Assembly: GCF_038502225.1 (NCBI RefSeq)
Contig: NC_091382.1
Location: forward strand, 9,219,113 to 9,283,112
DNA from: Cherax quadricarinatus
Taxonomy: Eukaryota > Arthropoda > Malacostraca > Decapoda > Parastacidae
Direction: 5' to 3'
DNA: 64,000 nucleotides
Shown here: positions 32,176 to 42,255 of the stretch, piece after piece
Numbering within the stretch: position 1 is the stretch's first letter
How the letters are laid out: each line of letters opens with the position of its first letter
The notes under the pieces: generated by a model
The model's input: the letters and a program-made list of their open reading frames with translations, nothing else
What the model was told of the DNA's origin: nothing
Database searches by the model: none
Position numbers and translations under genes: made by a program

Positions 32176-34995
32176 TCAAGTATTAAAAACCATTTGTCTC
32201 CATTCACTCCTATCAAACACGCTCACGCATGCCTGCTGGAAGTCTAAGCCCCTCGCACACAAAACCTCCTTTACCCCCTCCCTCCAACCCTTCCTAGGCC
32301 GACCCCTACCCCGCCTTCCTTCCACTACAGACTGATACACTCTTGAAGTCATTCTGTTTCGCTCCATTCTCTCTACATGTCCGAACCACCTCAACAACCC
32401 TTCCTCAGCCCTCTGGACAACAGTTTTGGTAATCCCGCACCTCCTCCTAACTTCCAAACTACGAATTCTCTGCATTATATTCACACGACACATTGCCCTC
32501 AGACATGACATCTCCACTGCCTCCAGCCTTCTCCTCGCTGCAACATTCATCACCCATGCTTCACACCCATATAAGAGCGTTGGTAAAACTATACTCTCAT
32601 ACATTCCCCTCTTTGCCTCCAAGGACAAAGTTCTTTGTCTCCACAGACTCCTAAGTGCACCACTCACTCTTTTTCCCTCATCAATTCTATGATTCACCTC
32701 ATCTTTCATAGACCCATCCGCTGACACGTCCACTCCCAAATATCTGAATACATTCACCTCCTCCATACTCTCTCCCTCCAATCTGATATCCAATCTTTCA
32801 TCACCTAATCTTTTTGTTATCCTCATAACCTTACTCTTTCCTGTATTCACCTTTAATTTTCTTCTTTTGCACACCCTACCAAATTCATCCACCAATCTCT
32901 GCAGCTTCTCTTCAGAATCTCCCAAGAGCACAGTGTCATCAGCAAACAGCAGCTGTGACAACTCCCACTTTGTGTGTGATTCTTTATCTTTTAACTCCAC
33001 GCCTCTTGCCAAGACCCTCGCATTTACTTCTCTTACAACCCCATCTATAAATATATTAAACAACCACGGTGACATCACACATCCTTGTCTAAGGCCTACT
33101 TTTACTGGGAAAAAATTTCCCTCTTTCCTACATACTCTAACTTGAGCCTCACTATCCTCGTAAAAACTCTTCACTGCTTTCAGTAACCTACCTCCTACAC
33201 CATACACTTGCAACATCTGCCACATTGCCCCCCTATCCACCCTGTCATACGCCTTTTCCAAATCCATAAATGCCACAAAGACCTCTTTAGCCTTATCTAA
33301 ATACTGTTCACTTATATGTTTCACTGTAAACACCTGGTCCACACACCCCCTACCTTTCCTAAAGCCTCCTTGTTCATCTGCTATCCTATTCTCCATCTTA
33401 CTCTTAATTCTTTCAATTATAACTCTACCATACACTTTACCAGGTACACTCAACAGACTTATCCCCCTATAATTTTTGCACTCTCTTTTATCCCCTTTGC
33501 CTTTATACAAGGGAACTATGCATGCTCTCTGCCAATCCCTAGGTACCTTACCCTCTTCCATACATTTATTAAATAATTGCACCAACCACTCCAAAACTAT
33601 ATCCCCACCTGCTTTTAACATTTCTATCTTTATCCCATCAATCCCGGCTGCCTTACCCCCTTTCATTTTACCTACTGCCTCACGAACTTCCCCCACACTC
33701 ACAACTGGCTCTTCCTCACTTCTACAAGATGTTATTCCTCCTTGCCCTATACACGAAATCACAGCTTCCCTATCTTCATCAACATTTAACAGTTCCTCAA
33801 AATATTCCCTCCATCTTCCCAATACCTCTAACTCTCCATTTAATAACTCTCCTCTCCTATTTTTAACTGACAAATCCATTTGTTCTCTAGGCTTTCTTAA
33901 CTTGTTAATCTCACTCCAAAACTTTTTCTTATTTTCAACAAAATTTGTTGATAACATCTCACCCACTCTCTCATTTGCTCTCTTTTTACATTGCTTCACC
34001 ACTCTCTTAACCTCTCTCTTTTTCTCCATATACACTTCCCTCCTTGCATCACTTCTACTTTGTAAAAACTTCTCATATGCTAACTTTTTCTCCCTTACTA
34101 CTCTCTTTACATCATCATTCCACCAATTGCTCCTCTTCCCTCCTGCACCCACTTTCCTGTAACCACAAACTTCTGCTGAACACTCTAACACTACATTTTT
34201 AAACCTACCCCATACGTCTTCGACCCCATTGCCTATGCTCTCATTAGCCCATCTATCCTCCAATAGCTGTTTATATCTTACCCTAACTGCCTCCTCTTTT
34301 AGTTTATAAACCTTCACCTCTCTCTTCCCTGATGCTTCTATTCTCCTTGTATCCCATCTACCTTTTACTCTCAGTGTAGCTACAACTAGAAAGTGATCTG
34401 ATATATCTGTGGCCCCTCTATAAACATGTACATCCTGAAGTCTACTCAACAGTCTTTTATCTACCAATACATAATCCAACAAACTACTGTCATTTCGCCC
34501 TACATCATATCGTGTATACATATTTATCCTCTTTTTCTTAAACTATGTATTACCTATAACTAAACCCCTTTCTATACAAAGTTCAATCAAAGGGCTCCCA
34601 TTATCATTTACACCTGGCACCCCAAACTTACCTACCACACCCTCTCTAAAAGTTTCTCCTACTTTAGCATTCAGGTCCCCTACCACAATTACTCTCTCAC
34701 TTGGTTCAAAGGCTCCTATACATTCACTTAACATCTCCCAAAATCTCTCTCTCTCCTCTGCATTCCTCTCTTCTCCAGGTGCATACACGCTTATTATGAC
34801 CCACTTCTCGCATCCAACCTTTACTTTAATCCACATAATTCTTGAATTTACACATTCATATTCTCTTTTCTCCTTCCATAACTGATCATTTAACATTACT
34901 GCTACCCCTTCCTTTGCTCTAACTCTCTCAGATACTCCAGATTTGAAATACCCCCCATTAGAGCCAGGACATCCAACTTCTTTTCCCCCAATCAC
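32176..34995 (-). pseudogene. RTE endonuclease/reverse transcriptase, one nonsense codon
   Basis: From 34995 the endonuclease reads VRAKEGVAVMLNDQLWKEK, IISVYAPGEERNAE, VVGDLNAKVGETF, IGNT, then a TAG (34543-34545) where sister copies have Tyr, and the frame continues without shift for 781 codons to 32176. RT landmarks in that part: [54 protein letters not shown] (first catalytic Asp), [31 protein letters not shown] (catalytic FADD), then the C-terminal YGCEAWVMN and [20 protein letters not shown]. The N-terminal ~60 residues are scrambled. One stop and the missing start separate it from a working ORF2. Confidence 0.88.
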
Positions 34996-35023
34996 TGAAA
35001 CTCTCCCAGTTTTATAAACTTTT

Positions 35024-35208
35024 TTAGTAAATGTATACAGGAGAAGGGGTTACTAGCCCTTCAGCTTTGTTTCAAGAGCTATTTAGAAAAAAGCCAGTAT
35101 GTATATATCTATACATCCAGTGTGCTTCTTCTGTTATCATTCATAACATCAGTTACAGGTTTTTGTTTCACAATCATCTGTCTACCAACCTACTACCTAC
35201 CTTTACTT
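35024..35208 (-). mobile_element. Internally deleted short RTE-derived element, copy 7
   Basis: TATACAGGAGAAGGGGTTAC at 35034 and ATCTGTCTACCAACCTACTA at 35180 are the inner and 5' blocks of the short element, joined with most of the middle missing. It sits inside the 5' part of the A-type RTE. Confidence 0.6.
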
Positions 35209-35575
35209 TAATCCACATAATTCTTGAATTTACACATTCATCCATAACGCACATTACATCTCACCTCACATTTAATCCCAAACATCCCACTTCAGCTTTG
35301 TTTCACTTAAAGCCAGGACATCCAGCTTCTTCTCATTCATAACATCCACAATCATCTCTTTATCATTCGCACAACATCCACCCACATTTAAACATCCCAC
35401 TTCGATGGTTTTCTTCTTTTTCTTTTTAGTAGGCTATACAGAAAAAGGGATTACTAGCCCATTGTTCCCGGCATTTTAGTTGACTTTTACAACACGCATG
35501 GCTTACGGAGGAAAGATTCTTATTCCACTTCCCCATGGATATGAAAGGAAAAGCAGTAAGAACAAGAACTATTAA

Positions 35576-36646
35576 CTCTTTCAGGGTCCGTCCCGTAGAT
35601 CTACGGCTTTACGGTTAGTGTCCAAACCGTAGATCTACGCCATGAGCTCAGCTCACTCTGATAAACTGTGAGTGGTACATTTGGGCCTAGATATGAGAGA
35701 ATACATCTATGTGGTATGTGTGCACCACATAAAACAGATCCTGCAGCACACTGTGTATAATGAGAGAAAAAAACTGAAATCATGATTTTTCGATTAAAAC
35801 AGCGACTTTGCAGTGTTTTTTCGTATGTTTTTTATAGTTGTATTTGTGATTTCTTGGTCTCATTTGATAGAATGGAAGACATATTACAGAAATAGAGATG
35901 ATTTTGATTGGTTTTAGCACTGGAAATGGCATGAAACTGAGCTCAAAGTAGCGGAAATGTTAAATTTTTGCCGATATTCAAGAGTAAACAAACGACCTCA
36001 CACATCTAATACACGTCAGCTGGTGGGTCTAATATACATTCACAAATATGGTGATGATATTTATACAATTATTACAGTATTGCATAAGAGTAAATCTTCT
36101 ATTTTTTGGTGTGAAAGAAAATTCATTATGTGAATAAAAAATCAAAATGGAATTTATTTGTAAAGCCTCAAAATGTAACTAATGAACAGAGGAAATGTTA
36201 GTTTAGTTCTAGGAATACCTACATTGTTTATTCTGGAGCCTATTTTGAAATTGGAATATTTTGAACTTTGTGTTAAATTGGCCAAATTAACAATTTCCGA
36301 TCACTTTATTTTGTAGTTGAAACAGTTGACTTGGCGATTTCTTGTGCTCAATCGATAGAATAGAAGTAATACTAGTGAAATAGCTAAGAATTTGGTTGAT
36401 TGGAATAATGTAATTGGCCTAAAATGGGAGTCAAAGTCGGCAAAATCGCCGATTCGTAAATATCGCTGACACATCAAAATTCGCGAGAGCATAATTTCGT
36501 CAATTTTCCACCAAATTTCGTACTTTTTGTTTTATTATCTTCACAAAAAGATTCTCTACGATTTCATAAGAAAAAATAAATGTTTTTTTGAAAATTCTTG
36601 GACACTGGGGCACCACTTCAGATTTGGGCCTTGGACCCTGAAAGGG
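35576..36646 (+). mobile_element. piggyBac-like MITE, copy 4
   Basis: 1,071 bp with ends CTCTTTCAGGGTCC / GGACCCTGAAAGGG and TTAA on both sides (35572-35575, 36647-36650). The uninterrupted target AACTATTAAGATAAAAT is visible in the homologous RTE at 51682. Subterminal palindromes CGTAGATCTACG at 35594-35605 and 35628-35639. Its first 200 bases are nearly identical to the copy at 63683. Confidence 0.9.
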
Positions 36647-36881
36647 TTAAGATAAAATCAAAGAAAACTCACATGAGTGTGTATACTTAAATGTGTACAT
36701 GTATGTGTAGTGTGACCTATGTGTAAGTAGAAGTAGCAAGATGTACCTGAAATCTTGCATGTTTATGAGATAGAAAAAAGACACCAGCAATCCTACCATC
36801 ATGTAGAACAAATACAGGCTTCCTTTTTACACTTGGTAGGATGGTAGTACCTCCCCGAGTGGTTGCTGACTACCAACCTAC

Positions 36882-37363
36882 TTCTTTCTTTCTTTCTTTC
36901 TTTTAATGCACCAGCCGTATCCCACCTAGGTGGGGGGGCCCAAAAAGAAAAACGAAAGTTTCTCCTTGTACATTTAGTAATATATACAAGAGAAGGGGTT
37001 ACTAGCCTCTTGCTCCCGGCATTTTTAGTTGCCTCTTACGATACGCATGGCTTACGGAGGACATTCTGTTTCACTTCCCCATGGAGATAAGTGGATATAA
37101 ATAAGAACAAGCACTAGTAAGAAAAATATATGAACACCCAGAAGGGTCTGTATATATATGCTTGTACATGCGTGTGTAGTGTGACCTTAATATAAGTAGA
37201 AGTAGCAAGACCTACCTGAAATCTTGCATGTTTATGAAACAGAAAAAAGACACCATCAATCCTACCATCATGTAAAACAATTACAGGCTTTTGTTTTACA
37301 CTCACTTGGGAGGACGGTAGTACCTCCCTGGGCAGTTGCTGTCTACCAACCTACTACCTAGGT
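36882..37363 (-). mobile_element. Short RTE-derived non-autonomous element, copy 8
   Basis: (CTTT)n, then GCACCAGCCGTATCCCACCT through CCAACCTACTACC; full length on the minus strand. Confidence 0.83.
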
Positions 37364-37710
37364 ACCAACCTACTATGTCCTCAAAATTAGTCACAGGTTG
37401 TGTTTCAAGTAAGTAGGTCTTCAGCCCCTGAGATAGAAATGTCCTTTTCAAACTTCATTTTTCATTCCTGGGTATTAATACAGCATCATTAACCAGGGTG
37501 GCAGCATTTGATTTTTTTTCTTTTTTTTTACCGTATTGGCCATCTCCCATTTGTGTTGATCAACTCTTAAATTTTGACTTCCATGTATATTACAAAAATT
37601 AAATCAGTATAAAATCTTGTCATTGAACAATATATTCAAAACCATTTAAATAATATTCTCTTGCTATTTTTATGTTATACTATAGTAAAATTTCATATTT
37701 TATTTTACAG
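37364..37710. other. Intron 8 end, no recognised feature
   Basis: AT-rich sequence with a possible scrap of an RTE tail (CCGTATTGGCCATCTCCCAT at 37532); otherwise nothing. Confidence 0.4.
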
Positions 37711-37809
37711 CTATACCGTGTGCACCTTCAGATTTTGTTGAATAATAACTTCCCTGAGCATTATATGGAGGTGCTCAATGTTCTGCTGCATATATCATCT
37801 ACCACTCAG
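37711..37809 (+). CDS. EPG5: EPG5 exon
   Basis: Phase-0 exon of 33 codons: LYRVHLQILLNNNFPEHYME then VLNVLLHISSTTQ. It matches the vertebrate LLYQFPDQYSDILRLLMQSS region. Acceptor TTTTACAG, donor GTAATT. A Tc1-like remnant starts 40 bases beyond the donor. Confidence 0.87.
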
Positions 37810-37848
37810 GTAATTATTCTTGTGCTTGTTATATTTCTGTGACATTTA

Positions 37849-38598
37849 CAGTGCCCACAAAAATAATCCAGACCTCCCCTTCATTATTACGAAAATCATT
37901 AAAAAGCAACAATATAAATATTATGGGACCAAAAACTGTAATACTTGGTACTTGTATAAATATTTTGTAGTGCCAAATGCCCAGGATTTGTAGCTATATT
38001 TAATGCCATGTAATTTTGTGCCATGTAATTTTGGGTCATTCAAAGATAAATAGTGAAGAAATAACCCATATGTTTTCTAGGAGACAAGAAAGTCGCCATA
38101 AAGGAAATTTATCTCTGTACTGGATGAACAGAGTTCAGCATAATTGCTGCCTCCCATGGTCTCTTACCAGACATTTCCGCTACAAAACCTCATACTGAAT
38201 GGCCATGGAGGATGTCTAAACACAGAGGTAACATTCTACAGAGAGGACTATGTAGAAGTCCATATATGACTATATCACAGCTCAAAGAAATTTATCCTGA
38301 ACTCTTAGATAACATCTTGATATTTTGCATTCAACTCCACCTGAAAAAGGATCTCTGCCTGCCAAGTCATCATGCTGCAAGGAAATTCCTACTCATGCCT
38401 TTTACGAGCAATGCAACAGAACACCTTACCTCACTGCCATATGCAGGTGCACCGAGAGGTGATGCATACCTCGGTCTCTTTTATTAACTCTGAGAGTTGA
38501 CAGATCTCTCCAGAAAACATTCAGATTCACAATAGGAATCCAGACCACTTTATACTCTTTATAATGAAGGCAGGTCTGGAGTATTAATGCAGGCACTG
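37849..38598 (+). mobile_element. Tc1-like transposon remnant (750 bp)
   Basis: Inverted ends CAGTGCCCACAAAAATAATC / GAGTATTAATGCAGGCACTG share CCAGACC and TTCATTAT further in, with TA on both sides. The inner part (38212-38430) codes MSKHRGNILQRGLCRSPYM and LCLPSHHAARKFLLM, resembling the helix-turn-helix end of a Tc1 transposase (LPS..AAKKPLL type). The catalytic DDE part is missing. Located 40 bases after an EPG5 donor site. Confidence 0.75.
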
Positions 38599-38712
38599 TA
38601 TGTGTAGTGATAGTTTACTTGTGTATTTTTCGTATTTGTAACTGCAGTCTATTACACTAATTAACTTAAACTATCATAAGAAATGAAATTAAAACTGCTT
38701 ATTCTTCTTCAG

Positions 38713-38868
38713 GAGGACTGTGGAGGCGTGAGTACTGGGTTGTGGTATGACCTGATAAATGCACTCTCTATTGGTCTCTGTCACTTCTCACAAGACGTGG
38801 ATCGAACAACTGTTATCCAAACCATAAGACATTTTGCTCAGCACCAAAGTCGGCTTGCACATTCAATG
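38713..38868 (+). CDS. EPG5: EPG5 exon
   Basis: Phase-0 exon of 52 codons: EDCGGVSTGLWYDLINALSI, GLCHFSQDVDRTTVIQTIRH, FAQHQSRLAHSM. The acceptor is a clean pyrimidine tract (CTTATTCTTCTTCAG) and the donor is GTTAGT. I do not recall a close vertebrate match for this segment. It is called an exon from its splice sites, the open phase-0 frame on both sides and its position between two recognised EPG5 exons. Confidence 0.75.
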
Positions 38869-39080
38869 GTTAGTACAAAATAAAAATTTTGCAGTTTTCT
38901 GTAATAATATGTAATACACGTATTTAATTAAACAGCTTCTCCTCACTTAGTGACTTACTAGTTTACCAACCACTCTCCATCTCCCTCCAGCTCTCCATCT
39001 AATATGCAAACCTAAGTAATGTATATTAGAGCTGATTTCCTTTATTCTGTTTATTACATACAGTACACTACTGTATAATA

Positions 39081-41310
39081 CAGTGGCACATGATGAATTA
39101 AACATTAACAAAATAACACTTACCTTTATTGGCGATTCTTCTTTGTGTATGGAAGACTGGAGAAGGAGACTGATTGGATGAATTACTGTTTGGAAGGGGA
39201 ATCCCCTTCCATCAACACCTTGGGTACCAATTGCTTTTCTGGGGTTACTTCTCTTCTCTGTTTCTTAATGCCACTAGGACCACCTTGAGAGTCACTGGAG
39301 TCTTGTCTCGCAAAAAAACTGTCCAGAGAGCTCTGTTTCTGGCGTCTCTTTAAAACTTCCCTAAAATGGGCCAAGACTCTGTCACTGTACAAGTTGCTGA
39401 TATGGCTTGCAACATCCTTCTCTGGGTGATGTTTCTCCATAAATCTTTCCATCCTACCCCACATTTCAAAAATCTCCTTAATTTCTGAAGAAGGTACCTT
39501 CCTCCATCTCTCTTCCTCCTCCTCTGCAGCAAGATTCAGAGCTACCATCTGTTGCTGTTCCTGCTGAAGCTCTTGCAGCTCCTCAGTGGTTAGCTCTTTG
39601 TTGTGGTCCTCCACCAACTCTTCTACATTCTCCAAACTCACATCCAACCCCATGGAAGCCCCCAGTGCCACAATGGATTTAACAACTGACATAGGCTCAT
39701 CAGGGTCAGCCCCAAACCCTTCAAAATCCCTCTTGTGGACACAATCTGGCCACAATTTTCTCCAAGCAGAGTTCAAAGTCCTGGTAGTCACTCCCTCCCA
39801 AGCCTTACCTATAAGGCTTACACAATGGAGAATACTGAAATGTTCTTTCCAAAAATCTCGTAGGGTCAAGTGAGTGTCTGAGGTCACATTCAAGCACCTT
39901 TCAAACATTGCTTTGGTGTAGAGTTTTTTAAAGTTTGCAATGACCTGCTGGTCCATGGGTTGGAGGAGAGGAGTGGTATTCGGGGGGCAAGAACTTTACT
40001 GTGATGAACCCAAACTCCTTCAAAATTAAGTCATCCAAGTTTGGAGGATGAGCAGGTGCATTGTCCATTACTAGGAGGCACTTGAGATCCAATTTCTTTT
40101 CCAGGAGGTAATTCTTCACACTAGGGCCAAACACTTCGTTGAACCACTCTACAAAAATTTCCCTCGTGACCCATGCCTTACTATTAGATTTCCAAAACAC
40201 ACACAATTTACTCTTCATAACATTGTTTTTCCTGAACACTCTGGGATTTTCAGAATGGTACACTAGTAACGGCTTCACTTTGAAATCCCCACTAGCATTA
40301 GCACAGAACATTAGCGTCAGCCTGTCTTTCATAGGCTTGTGTCCTGGCATTGCCTTTTCCTCTTGTGTAATGAAGGTCCTCTTTGGCATTTTCTTCCAAA
40401 AGAGGCCTGTTTCGTCACAATTGAACACTTGTTCAGGTTTCAGTCCTTCACTGTTTATGTACTCCTGGAATTCATGCACATATTTTTCAGCCACCTTGTG
40501 GTCCGAACTGGCAGCCTCACCATGCCTTACCACACTGTGTATGCCAGTACGCTTCATAAATCTCTCAAACCAGCCTTTGCTAGCCTTAAATTCACTCACA
40601 TCATCACTAGTTGCAGGCAATTTCTTTACCAAATCGTCATGCAACTGCCTAGCCTTTTCACAAATAAGCGACGTCATAAGACTGTCTCCTGCTAATTGTT
40701 TCTCATTTATCCACACCAATAATAACTTCTCAACATCTTCGAGTACTGGTGATCTCATTTTTGTCAGCATATTTACCCCCTTTGCAACAACAGCATCCTT
40801 GATTTCCTTTTTCTTGGCTATGATGGAAGATATGGTTGTACGGGATTTGTTATCTCCTGGCCAGTTCGCCCACACGTACACCACTATCATATTGTTCAAT
40901 GATGTTTTTCTTAAATTGAATCTTATTTCTCACCTTCTTTACCAAAGGCTTGGCACTAGGAGCTTTCTTTGGAGCCATGGTAGCTTATTTAGCACTTAAA
41001 TAACTTGCAAGCACTAAAATAAATGAAATATTATGAAATATTTCACTGGAGCACGTGAGGAGACCGTCGCTCACTGGTAAACAATGGCACACTGGCTGGG
41101 AAGGAAAGGCTGAGGTGGCTCGAGGCCGCTCAGACCATGCATACGCGTCTGGGACGAAGGACTATTAGCGAGTTACCGGACCATTTCCGAGCCAATATTT
41201 TCATGAAAAAACAGGACTATTTCCGAAATGGAGGACTTTCAGGCCGGACGATTATTGAGGGACCACTGTACTTCTGGAATGAAAAAATATCGTTAACCGG
41301 GGGTCCACTA
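39081..41310 (-). mobile_element. Tigger element C
   Basis: Left end CAGTGGCACATGATG at 39081 (TA before it). Two candidate right ends: GAGGGACCACTG at 41268 (TA after it) and AACCGGGGGTCCACT at 41309. The second probably belongs to a separate Tigger MITE that it joins. It carries a near-complete transposase on the minus strand and abuts an RTE fragment at 41311. Confidence 0.75.
39183..40978 (-). pseudogene. Tigger C transposase (TIGD1-like), two frameshifts
   Basis: Starts at the ATG at 40978 (MAPKKAPSAKPLVKKVRNKI, IEQYDSGVRVGELARR), shifts frame near 40857 by one lost base, then continues NKSRTTISSIIAKKKEIKDA, WFERFMKRTGIHSVV, VFNCDETGLFWKK (first Asp), LKCLLVMDNAPAHP (second Asp). A second shift near 39985 (a G-run, GGGGGGC) scrambles LPPNTTPLLQP, and the other frame resumes at MDQQVIANFKKLYTKAMF (third Asp) to the end at 39183. 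All three catalytic aspartates are still encoded. Total about 595 residues, a normal Tigger length. Confidence 0.87.
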
Positions 41311-41765
41311 TATAGTGGTACCAACACATATGGGTGTGAAGCTTGGGTTGTAATGCTGCAGCGAGGAGGCATTGGAGATGTCCTGTCTAAGGGCAATGTG
41401 TGGTGTAAATGTTATGCAGAAAATTCGGAGTGTGGAAATTAGGAGAAGGTGTGGAGTTAATAAAAGTATTAGTCAGAGGGCTGAAGAGCGGTTGTTGAGG
41501 TGGTTTGGTCATTTAGAGAGAATGGATTGAAGTAGAATGACATGGAGAGCGTATAAATCTGTAGAGGAAGGAAGGCGGGGTAGGGGTTGTCCTCAAAAGG
41601 GTTGGAGGGAGGGTGTAGAGGATGTTTTGTGGGCGAGGGGCTTGGACCTCCAGCAAGCATGTGTAAGTGTGTTAGATAGGAGAGAATGGAGACGAATGGT
41701 ATTTGGGACCTGGCGAGCTGTTGGAGTGTGAGCAGGGTAACATTTAGTGAAGAGGGGAAGGTCCC
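41311..41765 (+). mobile_element. RTE LINE C-terminal fragment
   Basis: YGCEAWVV and the [18 protein letters not shown] region in shifted frames, then YKSVEEGRRGRGCPQKGWRE (41560) and RREWRRMVFGTW, with the start of the 3' UTR ending at 41760. Confidence 0.8.
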
Positions 41766-41769
41766 TGAA

Positions 41770-42160
41770 AAGAAAATGCTTTCATCATCATTCAGCACTT
41801 TCACCTCACTCACACATAGTCACTGTTTTTTCAGAGGTGCTTGGAACACAGCAGTTTGGAGGCATATGCGTATAGAGATGCACAACATATCCCTCCAAAC
41901 TGCTAATATATATATATATATATTTTTTTTTCAACAAGTCGGCCGTCTCCCACCGAGGCAGGGTGACCCAAAAAAGAAAGAAAATCCCCAAAAAGAAAAT
42001 ACTTTCATCATCATTCAACACTTTCACCACACTCACACATTATCACTGTTTTTGCAGAGGTGCTCAGAATACAACAGTTTAGAAGCATATACATATAAAG
42101 ATACACAACATATCCCTCCAAACTGCCAATATCCCAAACCCCTCCTTTAAAGTGCAGGCA

Positions 42161-42165
<5 letters not shown>
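41770..42165 (-). mobile_element. Two B-type RTE tails in minus orientation
   Basis: 41775-41905 and 41925-42163 each carry the block CATCATTCA...CACTTTCACC...GAGGTGCT; the second begins TTTTTTTTCAACAAGTCGGC. They are separated by (TA)n and T-runs, indicating two successive 5'-truncated insertions. Confidence 0.75.
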
Positions 42166-42236
<71 letters not shown>

Positions 42237-42255
42237 CATATATATACATATATGA
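42166..42255. repeat. (TA)n microsatellite
   Basis: About 85 bases of TA with a few C interruptions, joining RTE fragments of opposite orientation. Confidence 0.95.

Larger units (their letters stand above)
31921..36880 (-). mobile_element. RTE LINE, A-type, young copy with rearranged 5' part
   Basis: The 3' end (31930, GTGTGATAATA-type tail) and the coding region are nearly identical to the + strand copy at 42236-44112. The 5' portion (34996-36880) shows a second endonuclease segment (35209-35420), a short element inserted or recombined at 35024-35208, and RTE 5' UTR to CAACCTACT at 36880, interrupted by a MITE (35576-36646). The stretch ACCTTTACTTTAATCCACAT occurs twice (34817 and 35210), marking a tandem or template-switch duplication. 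Confidence 0.8.

Noticed and set aside
32426..34162. Plus-strand frames across the minus-strand RTE copy, and similar antisense frames over other RTE copies
   Set aside because: Antisense shadows of ORF2; they recur in every copy because the sense sequence is repeated.
37500..37560. Further RTE or short-element copy
   Set aside because: Only CCGTATTGGCCATCTCCCAT remains; too little to delimit.
42152..42255. Protein beginning with repeated Ile-Tyr
   Set aside because: It is translation of a (TA)n microsatellite joined by chance to a truncated RTE frame.
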